Assembly (NCBI GenBank): GCA_029213265.1
Contig: JARGNG010000012.1
Span: 59,654 to 123,653, forward strand
Reading direction: 5' to 3'
DNA length: 64,000 bases
Origin: Verrucomicrobiales bacterium
Lineage (GTDB): Bacteria > Verrucomicrobiota > Verrucomicrobiia > Verrucomicrobiales > DEV007
Shown: piece by piece, positions 29,542-38,134 of the stretch
Position numbering within the stretch: the stretch's first letter is position 1
Layout of the letters: every line of letters starts with the position of its first letter
Notes under the pieces: model-generated
Seen by the model: the letters and a program-made list of their open reading frames with translations, nothing else
Database searches by the model: none
What the model was told of the DNA's origin: nothing
Made by a program: the position numbers and the translations under genes

Positions 29542-29619
29542 CTTCCTAACGCAATTCCTAAGTCCTCCTCGCTCAAGCCGGAATATTTTCCTGCGGGTTT
29601 CATTTCTGAAAGACGAAGA

Positions 29620-32600
29620 TTAAAACCCGGTGTTAGGATACCAGCGGCTGTAGTGATTTTCGCCCAGGCGGGTCAATGGGATCTGAACCGGCTTGAAGAG
29701 GAGCGATCCATCCAGAACTTGCTCGCGGTGCCCCAGCTTGGAAACCAATGGCCAGTAGGGAGCTTTTCCTTCCGCCCAGTTTACGAACTGATTGGGATCC
29801 CATACCGCAATTCCGTCAGCTCCCTGTTCGTAGTCGCGTGCCACGCTTTTCAACAGATCCGCGGCGCTGTTCATCTTCCAACCAACGTAGAATGGATAAA
29901 TTTTTACATCCGTACCCCCGGTGATCTTCGCGTAGTAGGAAGTGTCGCCCGATTTTGTTTTTTGACCACTGGTGTAGTAGGCAAACCAGGCAATTCCGAT
30001 TTGATCGATCAGCCGCTCCTCAATCCACTTCTCTACGTCGAGACCAAATTTTTGATTGTCGGCTTTGGTGGCAAATGTGGTCACAGCAAATTTCGATCTC
30101 TGATTCGGATCATTCTTTTTAGAATCGAATTCATCCAAAAGGGCACGGACCTTTCGGAAGAATCCTGTAATGATCCCCCCTCGCATCTCGAAAACGCGAG
30201 GATCGTCCTCCGGAAGCTCTCGCGGGTCGACTCCGAATTTTTCGATAAACCGTTTACTGAATGGCTCTTCCCAAAGCATCAGCGGCAGCCCCCGGTGAAA
30301 TAGGAAGCCCAGCCCGTCAGGATCTCTCTCTAACACTTCGCGATACACTTCGATGAGATGGTCCTGCACCTCTTCCGCCGCATAGCTAAGGTGCATCGTT
30401 GGAGTTCCGTCGTAGTCGACACAACGCCACTCGGGATGAACCTCGTAGAAATCGCTCATGAAAAACTCTTCCCATGGTGGCGCGCCTTTCCATCCTGCGG
30501 CACGGAGACAGATTAATATTTCAGCATCCTGGGCGTGGGCCTCTTCGACCGCGACTTGCAGAGGGTCGATCCCCTGCGAATGCAGATGCCTGACAGATTC
30601 GACATATTCACGATCCACGGATCTGGGAAAGGTATCGAGATGACCACCCATCAAATTGCCAACCTTACTCGGATGATGCACCAGATCCGCACCGCCCACC
30701 TGAAACCACCAGGTTTTGAAATCGCTGTTCCGGTAGTGGGCGAATGTCGCCGCCAAGTCGGCTCGATTCTGTGGTCGAAAAGGATGAATCCAGGTGAAGC
30801 CATCGAAAGTCGCCACCGAAGTTCTGCTCTTCTTTTGCGCTCGATCCACCTTTACGGCAGCGATTTCCTCCTCCGTCAGCGGAATCGTTTTCACATAGTG
30901 AAGCCGGGTGGGCATCTCGTAGACAGTTGAGAACTGCAGGTCATTCCCGGTCAGGTCGGCCACACCGAGGAAGACCTCCTCGAGCACATCCCTCCGTCGC
31001 GGTGATGCCAGATCGAGCCGGTTCGTCAGCCGGGTGAAGGCAGGATCACTGGAGAATTTTGCTTCGAGCAGATTCGGGGACGGACGTACCAGATCGGTAA
31101 TCGTGCTGATCCCGAGATACACGGCGTGCCAGCCTTTTTGATCCAGCGTCAAAGCCAGGTCAGGGGCCGAAGACTCGCGCCCGACGGAAAGGCAATTCCC
31201 GGAGAAATTCGCTGTTTCGTACTCGAACACCTTCCATTTGTCATGCTCGCGGCGCTGTGACAGGGCGCTGGCAGGTGTGCAAAGTGTCATATCGGTGACA
31301 AGTTTCGCATCCGGGAAGTTCTCCCATTGCTCAGAGTGGACTCGCGGTATCTGCTCCCCCAGGGGACGCTTCACTCCTTGTTCACTGACTGTAAATTCCT
31401 CAAAGCCGATGTCTGCTTCCCTGCTCCGTATGACACCGCCAACGACGAAGTAGCCCGGACCGGAGTGCTCAACGATGAGTTTATGAATGAGGGGAACTCC
31501 CTTGCCGTCAACCAGTGCAGTGACATCGATCTCCGCCTCCGCCCGCTTCGAACCGGGAGCCAATTGGGCAACACCTGATCCCAGTGCCCTTCCCGCGATA
31601 TTATAAATGCTGAAGCGAACTTTCCCGTTGATCACGGAAGTTCCGGTCACTCGAAATGCCACTCTCGAAACGGTGGCAGCAAGAGTTGGATTGTTCGGGT
31701 CGACGAAACGGAAAATCAGTTTGTCGGCCCGGACGTCGGCACAATCGACAAGCGAACTGGGATCGTAGAAATCCACAGACCCCGCCGGACTTTCAATCAA
31801 CAATCCGACCGGTTTCGGAAGCGGAGCCACAGTCGTAGCTGTTGCAAGAGGCGTCACCAATCCCGTGAAAGGAACAGGGAATTGTGCCACCCGCCCCTGG
31901 ACCCCGCCGCTCGTTCCGGGAGGCGGATTGGAAACGTAGTCTTCAAAACGGATTCTTGCAGCTCCCTTCCCGCTGCCACTCAAAAGAGAGGCGACAGGGT
32001 TCACGGCCACCTTCAGCTCCACCCTGGGCTTCGGATTGGCAGCCCTCTCCACGACTTCCTTTTTCAGCAACGGGAGGAGATTGTCGGCGACGATTTTTTG
32101 ACCGCGCTCGTTTGGGTGAATGCCATCCAGTAGCAATTCATCGACACTTTGCCCTGCTTTTGCGCCGTGTGATTCGAACAATTGATACACATCCACGAGA
32201 GGCAGGTTCTTCTCCTTTGCCAGATCACGCACTTTCCCGGCATAGTTTTTCAAAAAGGCATTGAAGCCGTCTTCATCGTCGGGGTCATACGGCGGTTTGC
32301 CATACATCTCGCGCATCTTCCGGTTCCAGCGCAGAGGATTCGGTGTCATCAAGATGATGGCGGCTCCGTCCTCTGTCAGAGTTTCGACAAAATGCCGCAG
32401 GTTCAATTCATAATCCGCCAACGATACCCGGGATTCCTTTGCCGGCGGGCTTTTCCAAACATCGACCGCGGCATCGTTGATGCCGAACTGAATGACGACA
32501 AGGTCCGGGTTATGCGCCCGGACATCGAGTTCAAAACGCGCCTTCGCGTGGCCTGTATGGTTACCACCGACGCCGGCATTGATCACCTCAATACCATCGA

Positions 32601-32766
32601 TCTCTTCTTCCAGAACTTGCGAATAGACCCGTAACTCCCCCCGGGCAGCCGTAGTCGAATCGCCAAAGGTCACGACTATAGTTTGATCATCAGCTCCCGT
32701 TGCGTAACTCGTCAAGAATGACAGAGCGGCAAAAACTCGTAGGAATGTCAGGCCCAATTTCTTCAT
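29620..32766 (-). CDS. SGNH/GDSL hydrolase fused to a TIM-barrel-like glycosidase region
   Basis: 1,048 residues from ATG 32766, which begins a signal peptide (MKKLGLTFLRVFAALSFLTSYATG) five bases after the upstream sulfatase stop. N-terminal SGNH domain ~28-250: TFGDSTTA (Ser37, block I), GVGGNHTGHA (block II glycine), QFGINDA (block III Asn) and DGIHPNERG (block V Asp/His), all needed for activity. A beta-rich middle (~260-560, FYDPSSLVDCADVRADKLIFRFVD..., DVTALVDGKG) follows. Then comes a C-terminal ~430-residue region (~620-1040; FTWIHPFRPQNRADLAATFAHY, ILICLRAAGWKGAPPW, GFLFHRGLPLMLWEEPFS) resembling glycoside-hydrolase-like TIM barrels such as GHL10. Translation is probably coupled with the sulfatase, suggesting deacylation, desulfation and chain cleavage of one polymer. 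Confidence 0.88.
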   Translation of the reverse strand: MKKLGLTFLRVFAALSFLTSYATGADDQTIVVTFGDSTTAARGELRVYSQVLEEEIDGIEVINAGVGGNHTGHAKARFELDVRAHNPDLVVIQFGINDAAVDVWKSPPAKESRVSLADYELNLRHFVETLTEDGAAIILMTPNPLRWNRKMREMYGKPPYDPDDEDGFNAFLKNYAGKVRDLAKEKNLPLVDVYQLFESHGAKAGQSVDELLLDGIHPNERGQKIVADNLLPLLKKEVVERAANPKPRVELKVAVNPVASLLSGSGKGAARIRFEDYVSNPPPGTSGGVQGRVAQFPVPFTGLVTPLATATTVAPLPKPVGLLIESPAGSVDFYDPSSLVDCADVRADKLIFRFVDPNNPTLAATVSRVAFRVTGTSVINGKVRFSIYNIAGRALGSGVAQLAPGSKRAEAEIDVTALVDGKGVPLIHKLIVEHSGPGYFVVGGVIRSREADIGFEEFTVSEQGVKRPLGEQIPRVHSEQWENFPDAKLVTDMTLCTPASALSQRREHDKWKVFEYETANFSGNCLSVGRESSAPDLALTLDQKGWHAVYLGISTITDLVRPSPNLLEAKFSSDPAFTRLTNRLDLASPRRRDVLEEVFLGVADLTGNDLQFSTVYEMPTRLHYVKTIPLTEEEIAAVKVDRAQKKSRTSVATFDGFTWIHPFRPQNRADLAATFAHYRNSDFKTWWFQVGGADLVHHPSKVGNLMGGHLDTFPRSVDREYVESVRHLHSQGIDPLQVAVEEAHAQDAEILICLRAAGWKGAPPWEEFFMSDFYEVHPEWRCVDYDGTPTMHLSYAAEEVQDHLIEVYREVLERDPDGLGFLFHRGLPLMLWEEPFSKRFIEKFGVDPRELPEDDPRVFEMRGGIITGFFRKVRALLDEFDSKKNDPNQRSKFAVTTFATKADNQKFGLDVEKWIEERLIDQIGIAWFAYYTSGQKTKSGDTSYYAKITGGTDVKIYPFYVGWKMNSAADLLKSVARDYEQGADGIAVWDPNQFVNWAEGKAPYWPLVSKLGHREQVLDGSLLFKPVQIPLTRLGENHYSRWYPNTGF

Positions 32767-32771
32767 ATTGT

Positions 32772-34451
32772 TTACAGTCCGTTTCCTTTCAGTGGATAGC
32801 CCGTTTCTTTGGCCCAACGTAACCACGCCTGCTCCATTCGCCGGGCCTGATTGGGGTGCTTTTGGATGACATCCATCGTTTCGGTGCGATCCACTTTGAG
32901 ATTGTAAAGCTCCCACTTCCGCGCCGTCGTTCCCCAGACCATTTTCCACTTGCCCTGGCGCACCGCTCGGTTGCCGTAGAGCGCCCAAAAGTGATATCGC
33001 GAATAGCCCGCTTCCGGAAGGTCTTCTCCCTTTAGCACGGAAACAAAACTCTCGCCTTCCGGCTTCAAAACGTCCACTCCGTTTCGCTGTCCTGGATACT
33101 CGGCTCCACTCAGCTCGGCAAACGTCGGCATGAAATCAACGACATGTCCGATCGCTGAAGTGATCTCTCCGGAGTCGATCTGCCCCGGCCAGTGGGCAAT
33201 CATCGGCGTAGCGATCCCGGCCTCGTAGGTCCACACCTTATAGCGCCGGAACGGTGAATTCTGTACCCACCCCCATCCCGGTCCGACATAGTCGAAGGTA
33301 TCGACACTTCCGGGCAAATCCTGATTGTATTCCGCGTGTTCTCGACGCTGCTCTTCGTCTGAATATCCAACATGGGAAGCGCAGCCGCCATTGTCGGAAA
33401 GGAAAATGACAAGCGTGTTATCGGCGACCTCATTTCTCTCCAACGCCGCCATAACCTTACCAATTCCCTGATCCATCGAGTCGACCATGGCCGCGTAAAC
33501 TTCCATGCGCCGTTTTTCGCGATCCGGGTTTTCGACATCTTCCCATGCTGTCATCGCGTAGTCGTAGCGAAAATCGCCGAGTTGAGGATCGGCTTCCGAC
33601 AGCTTCGCAGCCGCGTCGAGTATGCCCAAATCGATCAGTCGTTTGTGCCTCGCCTTCCGAATCGCGGCATAGCCAGCGTCATAGCGCCCCTTATACTTTG
33701 CGATATCTTCGGGCTTCGCATGCAGCGGATAGTGCGGTGCGGTGTAGCTGAGGTGGATAAAAAACGGGGCCTCGCCAGTCTTAGCGCCTGCAGAAAAGGC
33801 ATCGATTTGTTCGATGGCATGATCCGTAAATGCATTGGTCGCGTAGAAGTCGTCCGGAAATTCTGTAAGCTGATTCTCGTTTTGCAAAAATGGCAGAGGC
33901 GGAACTCCCTTGTCGAAATCGGGAAATGCTTTAGCGGGATCGAAATAATTGCAGCATCCATTGGCGATTCCGAAATACTCGTCGAATCCGCGATCCGTCG
34001 GACGATACACAGGGAATCCGATGTCATTCTGAGGGAAGTGCCACTTTCCAGTGAGACTGGTCTGGTATCCTGCCGTTTTCAGAACCTCCGCAATAGTGAG
34101 CATTTCAGGATGGAGGAGGCGCCCCCGGTTTCGACGTCGAGGGTGCACCCCGGTGAGCAAAGTAGCCCTGGTTGTTCGGCAGACTCCGCAGTTGTAAAAC
34201 TGCGTGGACCGCATTCCCCCGGCGGCCAATCGATCCAAATTCGGAGTGTCGATTTCGCCTCCGTAGCAACCGAGATCAGAAAACCCCAAATCATCGGCCA
34301 GAATCAGAATGATGTTCGGCCGGAGTGGGTCAGCCCCCTTCTTCTTCGGTCCTTCCGAATCTGCTGCGGATACGAAAGCGCACAGAGCGACCTGAAAGAA
34401 AAAGAGACAGAGCAAACGAGTGAGTGGGAATAGCTTTTTCAAGGGTATCAT
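32772..34451 (-). CDS. Secreted sulfatase with atypical CRTTR active-site motif
   Basis: 559 residues with signal peptide (LTRLLCLFFFQVALCAFVSAA). The sulfatase fold is clear: NIILILADDLGFSDLGCYGG, the TGKWHFP lysine block, and SDNGGC. The formylglycine position reads C91-R-T-T-R followed by ATLLTG; the usual motif is CxPxR (CxAxR in some), so the proline is replaced by threonine. The two other sulfatases of this window keep CTPTR and CAPSR. It could still be modified, be modified poorly, or define a separate subfamily. It is the middle gene of a minus-strand operon: 34 bp after the PHP-like gene and 5 bp before the SGNH-TIM gene. Exported, acting on sulfated polymer by inference. Confidence 0.93.
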   Translation of the reverse strand: MIPLKKLFPLTRLLCLFFFQVALCAFVSAADSEGPKKKGADPLRPNIILILADDLGFSDLGCYGGEIDTPNLDRLAAGGMRSTQFYNCGVCRTTRATLLTGVHPRRRNRGRLLHPEMLTIAEVLKTAGYQTSLTGKWHFPQNDIGFPVYRPTDRGFDEYFGIANGCCNYFDPAKAFPDFDKGVPPLPFLQNENQLTEFPDDFYATNAFTDHAIEQIDAFSAGAKTGEAPFFIHLSYTAPHYPLHAKPEDIAKYKGRYDAGYAAIRKARHKRLIDLGILDAAAKLSEADPQLGDFRYDYAMTAWEDVENPDREKRRMEVYAAMVDSMDQGIGKVMAALERNEVADNTLVIFLSDNGGCASHVGYSDEEQRREHAEYNQDLPGSVDTFDYVGPGWGWVQNSPFRRYKVWTYEAGIATPMIAHWPGQIDSGEITSAIGHVVDFMPTFAELSGAEYPGQRNGVDVLKPEGESFVSVLKGEDLPEAGYSRYHFWALYGNRAVRQGKWKMVWGTTARKWELYNLKVDRTETMDVIQKHPNQARRMEQAWLRWAKETGYPLKGNGL

Positions 34452-34485
34452 TTCTCGTCGGTTCCGGGAGGGTAACGAATTCTGC

Positions 34486-36105
34486 TTATCCGTCGATTCG
34501 GAGGATTGGCTGAGAAAAAATCTGGTCGACGATGGGGAGGGGAGTTCTCAGTTCGGCAGAGTTTCCAAAGAAGCCGGGGCCCCGCTCGATCTGTCGATCG
34601 TGCAGGGTCGCGATCTGTGCGGGAGCCAGTTTTCGGATCGTCTCCGCGTTGAGTGGCTTTCCGTTTTGGTGCGTGTCAGGATAGGCGCAGGCTTCGACGC
34701 GGACGAATTGGGGAGGGTCGGAAAGGGAAAGTTCCAGCTCTCCCATTCCTGCATCCACGACATGAGCGATTCCCTTTTCGGTAACGAATCGAATCTGCAC
34801 ATTGGGGGTTCGGACAGGATCATTTCCGCCGACAGCTGCCTCAACGGCGACGGCGTTTCCCGTTTCATCGCGCTTCAGCCGAAGGTGGCAAAAGCGAAAG
34901 TTGCTGTGGTCGTAGGGAGGGATCGTTTCCCCCTTTTCGTTCGTCGCGATGGAAGCAACCGATCCGAAGAAGGCCCCGTTCCGGTAGGCGCGCAAAAGGG
35001 CGGCTTCCCGTTTCCCGGGTGGCAGATCTGCGAGTGGCGGCGTGAGGAGGACGTTGCGCCCGCGGCCATAGGTGTTGTGGTCTTTCACAAAAAATCCCCA
35101 GCACCGCCGACCGGTCGCGAGAATCTGGTCCCACAGCTGGTAGAAATGACCGGGAGGATTTTTCATGGATGCGTAGAAGCCGCGATCGGATCCGAAACCG
35201 GAGGTCAGTTGATTCCACACTTCGATACCGAGCACGCGGGGATCGAAGTCGAGCATCTCTGTGTAGGTCTCCAGCTTTCCGGTGGGATGATTCAGCGTAA
35301 GGCCGCCGCCGTCTGAGTGAAGCAGGCCACCGACGACTTTCCCGTCTCGCACTTCGCCGTCGAGAGCGGCCCGAAACATGTCCCGCCACGGACGATTTGT
35401 CCCCTGCATCAGTCGAAGCTGCGAAATGGAGATCTCGTCGGGATCATACTCCAGCGTGAGGTCCATTGCGTCTCCGTTTGCGCGAACGTAGATGGTGTTC
35501 TTGCCGGCAGGAAGAGTGCGGTTTTCGACAGGGCCCTCATCGGCAAAATTCTCTTTTCGATTGCAGGCGGTCGCTCCCCGGACGGTTAGCTTTGCTTCCG
35601 GTTTCCCGATGCTGGGATTCAGAGTCAGGTCGAGTCGATAGACACCCTCCCAGGGGCGCTCGTCCTCGAAGGGGGTGAGGTTCTCAAAGCGATACTGGAT
35701 CGGGGAATCCTTGCGCTCCGCTGCAGAAAGAGATTTTCCATAGCCGGTCGCGAGCCGGCTGCCGAGAGAATTGAAATGCAAGCCTGTGTCGAGAAAGGAA
35801 TGCTGCTCCGCGTTCGGCGCCCAAACGACATCGGGATGCTTTTCACGAAACGCAGGAAGCAGGGGCGTAGGTGCCGAAGGGTAGTAGTTGCTGAAAGCAA
35901 AATGGCCGTACCCCATCTCGCGAAACGACTCCAGAGAGGAGGTCGTCGTGCCCTGATGCTGATGCGACATCGAAGGCACACATTCCCAGGTGTCCCAGTC
36001 GACGCCTTCGTACGGGTTCTCATATTCGTGCGAAATTTTTCCCGCAGCGCCGACAGGAAGGCAGGGCGCGGCGGCGAGAGAAAGCAAAGCTTGGCGGCGT
36101 TTCAT
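34486..36105 (-). CDS. Exported PHP-like protein of unknown substrate
   Basis: 539 residues from ATG 36105, chosen for its Tat/Sec-like leader (MKRRQALLSLAAAPCLPVGA); the upstream open frame is not protein-like. The N-terminal ~150 residues look like a PHP-type metal phosphoesterase: SMSHQHQG at 45-52 (H48, H50), the MGYGHFAFSNYYPSAP loop and APNAEQHSF, then VLGIEVWNQ around 300. The middle carries a small beta-sandwich (~150-260, RLDLTLNPSIGKPEAKLTVRGA...) and the C-terminus another beta-rich segment. Secreted PHP proteins of this kind occur in planctomycete and verrucomicrobial polysaccharide regions, but their reaction is not established. First gene of the operon with the CRTTR sulfatase (34-bp gap) and SGNH-TIM protein. 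Confidence 0.82.
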   Translation of the reverse strand: MKRRQALLSLAAAPCLPVGAAGKISHEYENPYEGVDWDTWECVPSMSHQHQGTTTSSLESFREMGYGHFAFSNYYPSAPTPLLPAFREKHPDVVWAPNAEQHSFLDTGLHFNSLGSRLATGYGKSLSAAERKDSPIQYRFENLTPFEDERPWEGVYRLDLTLNPSIGKPEAKLTVRGATACNRKENFADEGPVENRTLPAGKNTIYVRANGDAMDLTLEYDPDEISISQLRLMQGTNRPWRDMFRAALDGEVRDGKVVGGLLHSDGGGLTLNHPTGKLETYTEMLDFDPRVLGIEVWNQLTSGFGSDRGFYASMKNPPGHFYQLWDQILATGRRCWGFFVKDHNTYGRGRNVLLTPPLADLPPGKREAALLRAYRNGAFFGSVASIATNEKGETIPPYDHSNFRFCHLRLKRDETGNAVAVEAAVGGNDPVRTPNVQIRFVTEKGIAHVVDAGMGELELSLSDPPQFVRVEACAYPDTHQNGKPLNAETIRKLAPAQIATLHDRQIERGPGFFGNSAELRTPLPIVDQIFSQPILRIDG

Positions 36106-36194
36106 GATGGCAATGCGGAAACCTTCCCATCTCGAAACACAAAAAGGGAGTCCTTTTCCACCCTCTCTGCGGGACGGTAACAAGGACTGACTCA

Positions 36195-36229
36195 ACCCTG
36201 TTGGGTCGATAACCTGACCCTGTTTGGTC
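36195..36229. promoter_or_regulatory. Tandem 13-bp operator-like repeats upstream of the PHP-sulfatase-SGNH operon
   Basis: ACCCTGTTGGGTC (36195-36207) and ACCCTGTTTGGTC (36217-36229) are direct repeats 22 bp apart start to start, i.e. on the same DNA face. Each also has dyad ends (ACCC/GGGT; GACC/GGTC). They sit 90-125 bp upstream of the operon's first ATG in a 254-bp gap with no gene. Regulator unknown. Confidence 0.35.
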
Positions 36230-36359
36230 CGAACACCCTTTCCTAACAGAGTCCCGGGACCTTCACTGCAGGCAGGTCTTCGGAAACGACACATCCTCCT
36301 CCCCGGGCGGTGAGAAAGAACCCGTCCCTGTGCCGGATACGAGGGCATTCGGTTTCGAT

Positions 36360-37643
36360 TCACTCCTTCGCCTTGCCCAGCGCATACAGACGCGCTTGGG
36401 TGCGTAGATACATCACCCCATCGGAAACCGCAGGCGTCGCGAATGTCTTTTCACCGAGATTCACCCGGCCCAACTCGGCAAACTCCCGGCTCGCCGCAAG
36501 AACGACGACTTCGCCGCGTTTGCTGATGCCATAGAGACGCCCTTCGATCCAGAGGGGGGAACTGTAGAAATCGCCATCGACTCGCTCGCGCCAATGCACT
36601 TTGCCGGTCTCCGCATCGAGGCAGGTGACGACACCGCTGTCGGTCCACAGGAAGAGAAGACCGTCTTTGACTACGAAACTGGGAACAAGCGGAACGCTCT
36701 TCGTAACATCGTAGACGAGTTCACCCCTGGCACTGCCGGCGGGGCCGGGACGCACCGCAACGAGACGTTGCCCGGACAGGCCCTGACCGAAACTCCCGAA
36801 GACCAGTTCGCGGTACAGTTGCGGGGAGCTGACCGTGCGATTGTCCCAGAGTTGGTCGATCTCCCAGCTGATCCCGCCGGTTTGCAGATCGACCGCCGTG
36901 ATGCCATGAACGGTGCTCGTAAAGATGGCTTCGGCTCGATCTCCGACGCGGCGGATGCAGGGGGTCGCGTAGCCGGCCAGTTCGGACTTCCGATCGACCT
37001 TCCAGCGCGTCTCGCCCGTCTTTCGATCCAGCGCGATCAGAAAGCTCTTTCCCGGATCCATGTTCGTGTCTTCGGGAAGGTAGAAGGAAAAGCGTTTCGG
37101 ATCCATCTGGTCGTTCGCGAGGACGACCAGCCCGTCAGCAATGATGGGAGAACTGGACGATCCATGCAGTCCTTTGTAGGGCCCGAGGTCGCGACGCCAC
37201 TGTTCCTGCCCATCCAGACTCAAGGCGATCATGAGCAACTGCTCCGGCGTTGACCAAACGACGATGACCCCATCTTCGTCCACACAGGGGGTGCCGGAAG
37301 CGAAATCGTTGTCCCGATGAAGGTAGTGATCCTCGAAGGAATAATCGTGACGCCACTGAATGCGCCCGCTGTCGGCATCGATGCCGAGGATGCTGCGTTG
37401 ACCGTTTCCGGCGTCATCCCCCGTGAGAAAGATCCGGCCTCCCCACAACACCGGCGAACTGCTCCCTTGAACGGGAAGGTCGATCTTCCACTGGTAGTCC
37501 TTTTCGGTCCAGGTAACAGGAATCCCGGTGGCGGTGCTGATACCCGATCCATTCGGTCCGCGAAAGCGCGTCCACTCTTCCGCCGTGGAGTCGGCGCTGG
37601 ACAAAACCAGGGGCAGAAGGAGCAGAGTGAGAAATGGGCGCAT
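36360..37643 (-). CDS. Secreted PQQ-like beta-propeller protein
   Basis: 427 residues from ATG 37643, which begins a signal peptide (MRPFLTLLLLPLVLSSADSTA); the frame is open further upstream, where its residues look like antisense of a basic stretch. Repeated propeller motifs are evident: WTRFRGPNGSGIS at the mature N-terminus, IDADSGRIQWRHD, LDRKTGETRWKVD, VDLQTGGISWEID, LDAETGKVHWRER. This is the PQQ-like (outer-membrane-protein-assembly/alcohol-dehydrogenase-like) propeller family abundant in this phylum; no PQQ-ligand or dehydrogenase residues were identified, so it is probably a binding scaffold. It lies upstream of the PHP-like gene on the same strand, 254 bp away. Confidence 0.9.
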   Translation of the reverse strand: MRPFLTLLLLPLVLSSADSTAEEWTRFRGPNGSGISTATGIPVTWTEKDYQWKIDLPVQGSSSPVLWGGRIFLTGDDAGNGQRSILGIDADSGRIQWRHDYSFEDHYLHRDNDFASGTPCVDEDGVIVVWSTPEQLLMIALSLDGQEQWRRDLGPYKGLHGSSSSPIIADGLVVLANDQMDPKRFSFYLPEDTNMDPGKSFLIALDRKTGETRWKVDRKSELAGYATPCIRRVGDRAEAIFTSTVHGITAVDLQTGGISWEIDQLWDNRTVSSPQLYRELVFGSFGQGLSGQRLVAVRPGPAGSARGELVYDVTKSVPLVPSFVVKDGLLFLWTDSGVVTCLDAETGKVHWRERVDGDFYSSPLWIEGRLYGISKRGEVVVLAASREFAELGRVNLGEKTFATPAVSDGVMYLRTQARLYALGKAKE

Positions 37644-37740
37644 GCTGACGAACATACGCGGAAAGGACGAGTACTCAATACGCGCCCGGGGGTGGACAAA
37701 GTCAGCCGGAGTCACGCCTGCCAAGCCCGGGGTCGGAGGA

Positions 37741-37890
37741 GGCAATCGCGCTGCAAAAGCCAGTCTGCAAAAGAAGATCAAACGCTTCCAGAAAAAGGCC
37801 AAACTCGCCAAACGGAAAAAGCATGTCGCGAAGGCACAGCGCTTCAAAAGGGAGCTCTCTGCACTCAAAAAGCTACTACGCCACCCGTAG
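37741..37890 (+). other. Possible remnant or small gene for a very basic peptide
   Basis: Between the PQQ-like gene start (37643) and the next gene (38135) the only coding-like stretch is this frame: AKASLQKKIKRFQKKAKLA...KRKKHVAKAQRFKRELSALKK in pieces, ending at TAG 37890. A GGAGGAGG lies at its start but no ATG, GTG or TTG follows at normal spacing. It may be a truncated lysine-rich protein or chance. The rest of 37644-38134 shows no gene. Confidence 0.25.
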
Positions 37891-38134
37891 AACCGGATGA
37901 AGGGGATCCGGCATCCCCGGGCCGTTGCCGGAACTTGCCTGTTTTCTCAGTGCTTGAGGGTAGATTGGAGGAATCTCTATTTCGTCGAGCCCGGCAAACA
38001 GTCAGATTTGCCGGATCGCGTTAGAAGGAAGGCTCCCCATTCGGAACCTTTGCACAAATCTTCCTCTCCTTTCGTGAAGCGGTTGACCCCAATGCGTTCA
38101 TCGGGTAGAAGGCCCTGCCTCACCGCCCCAGCTC

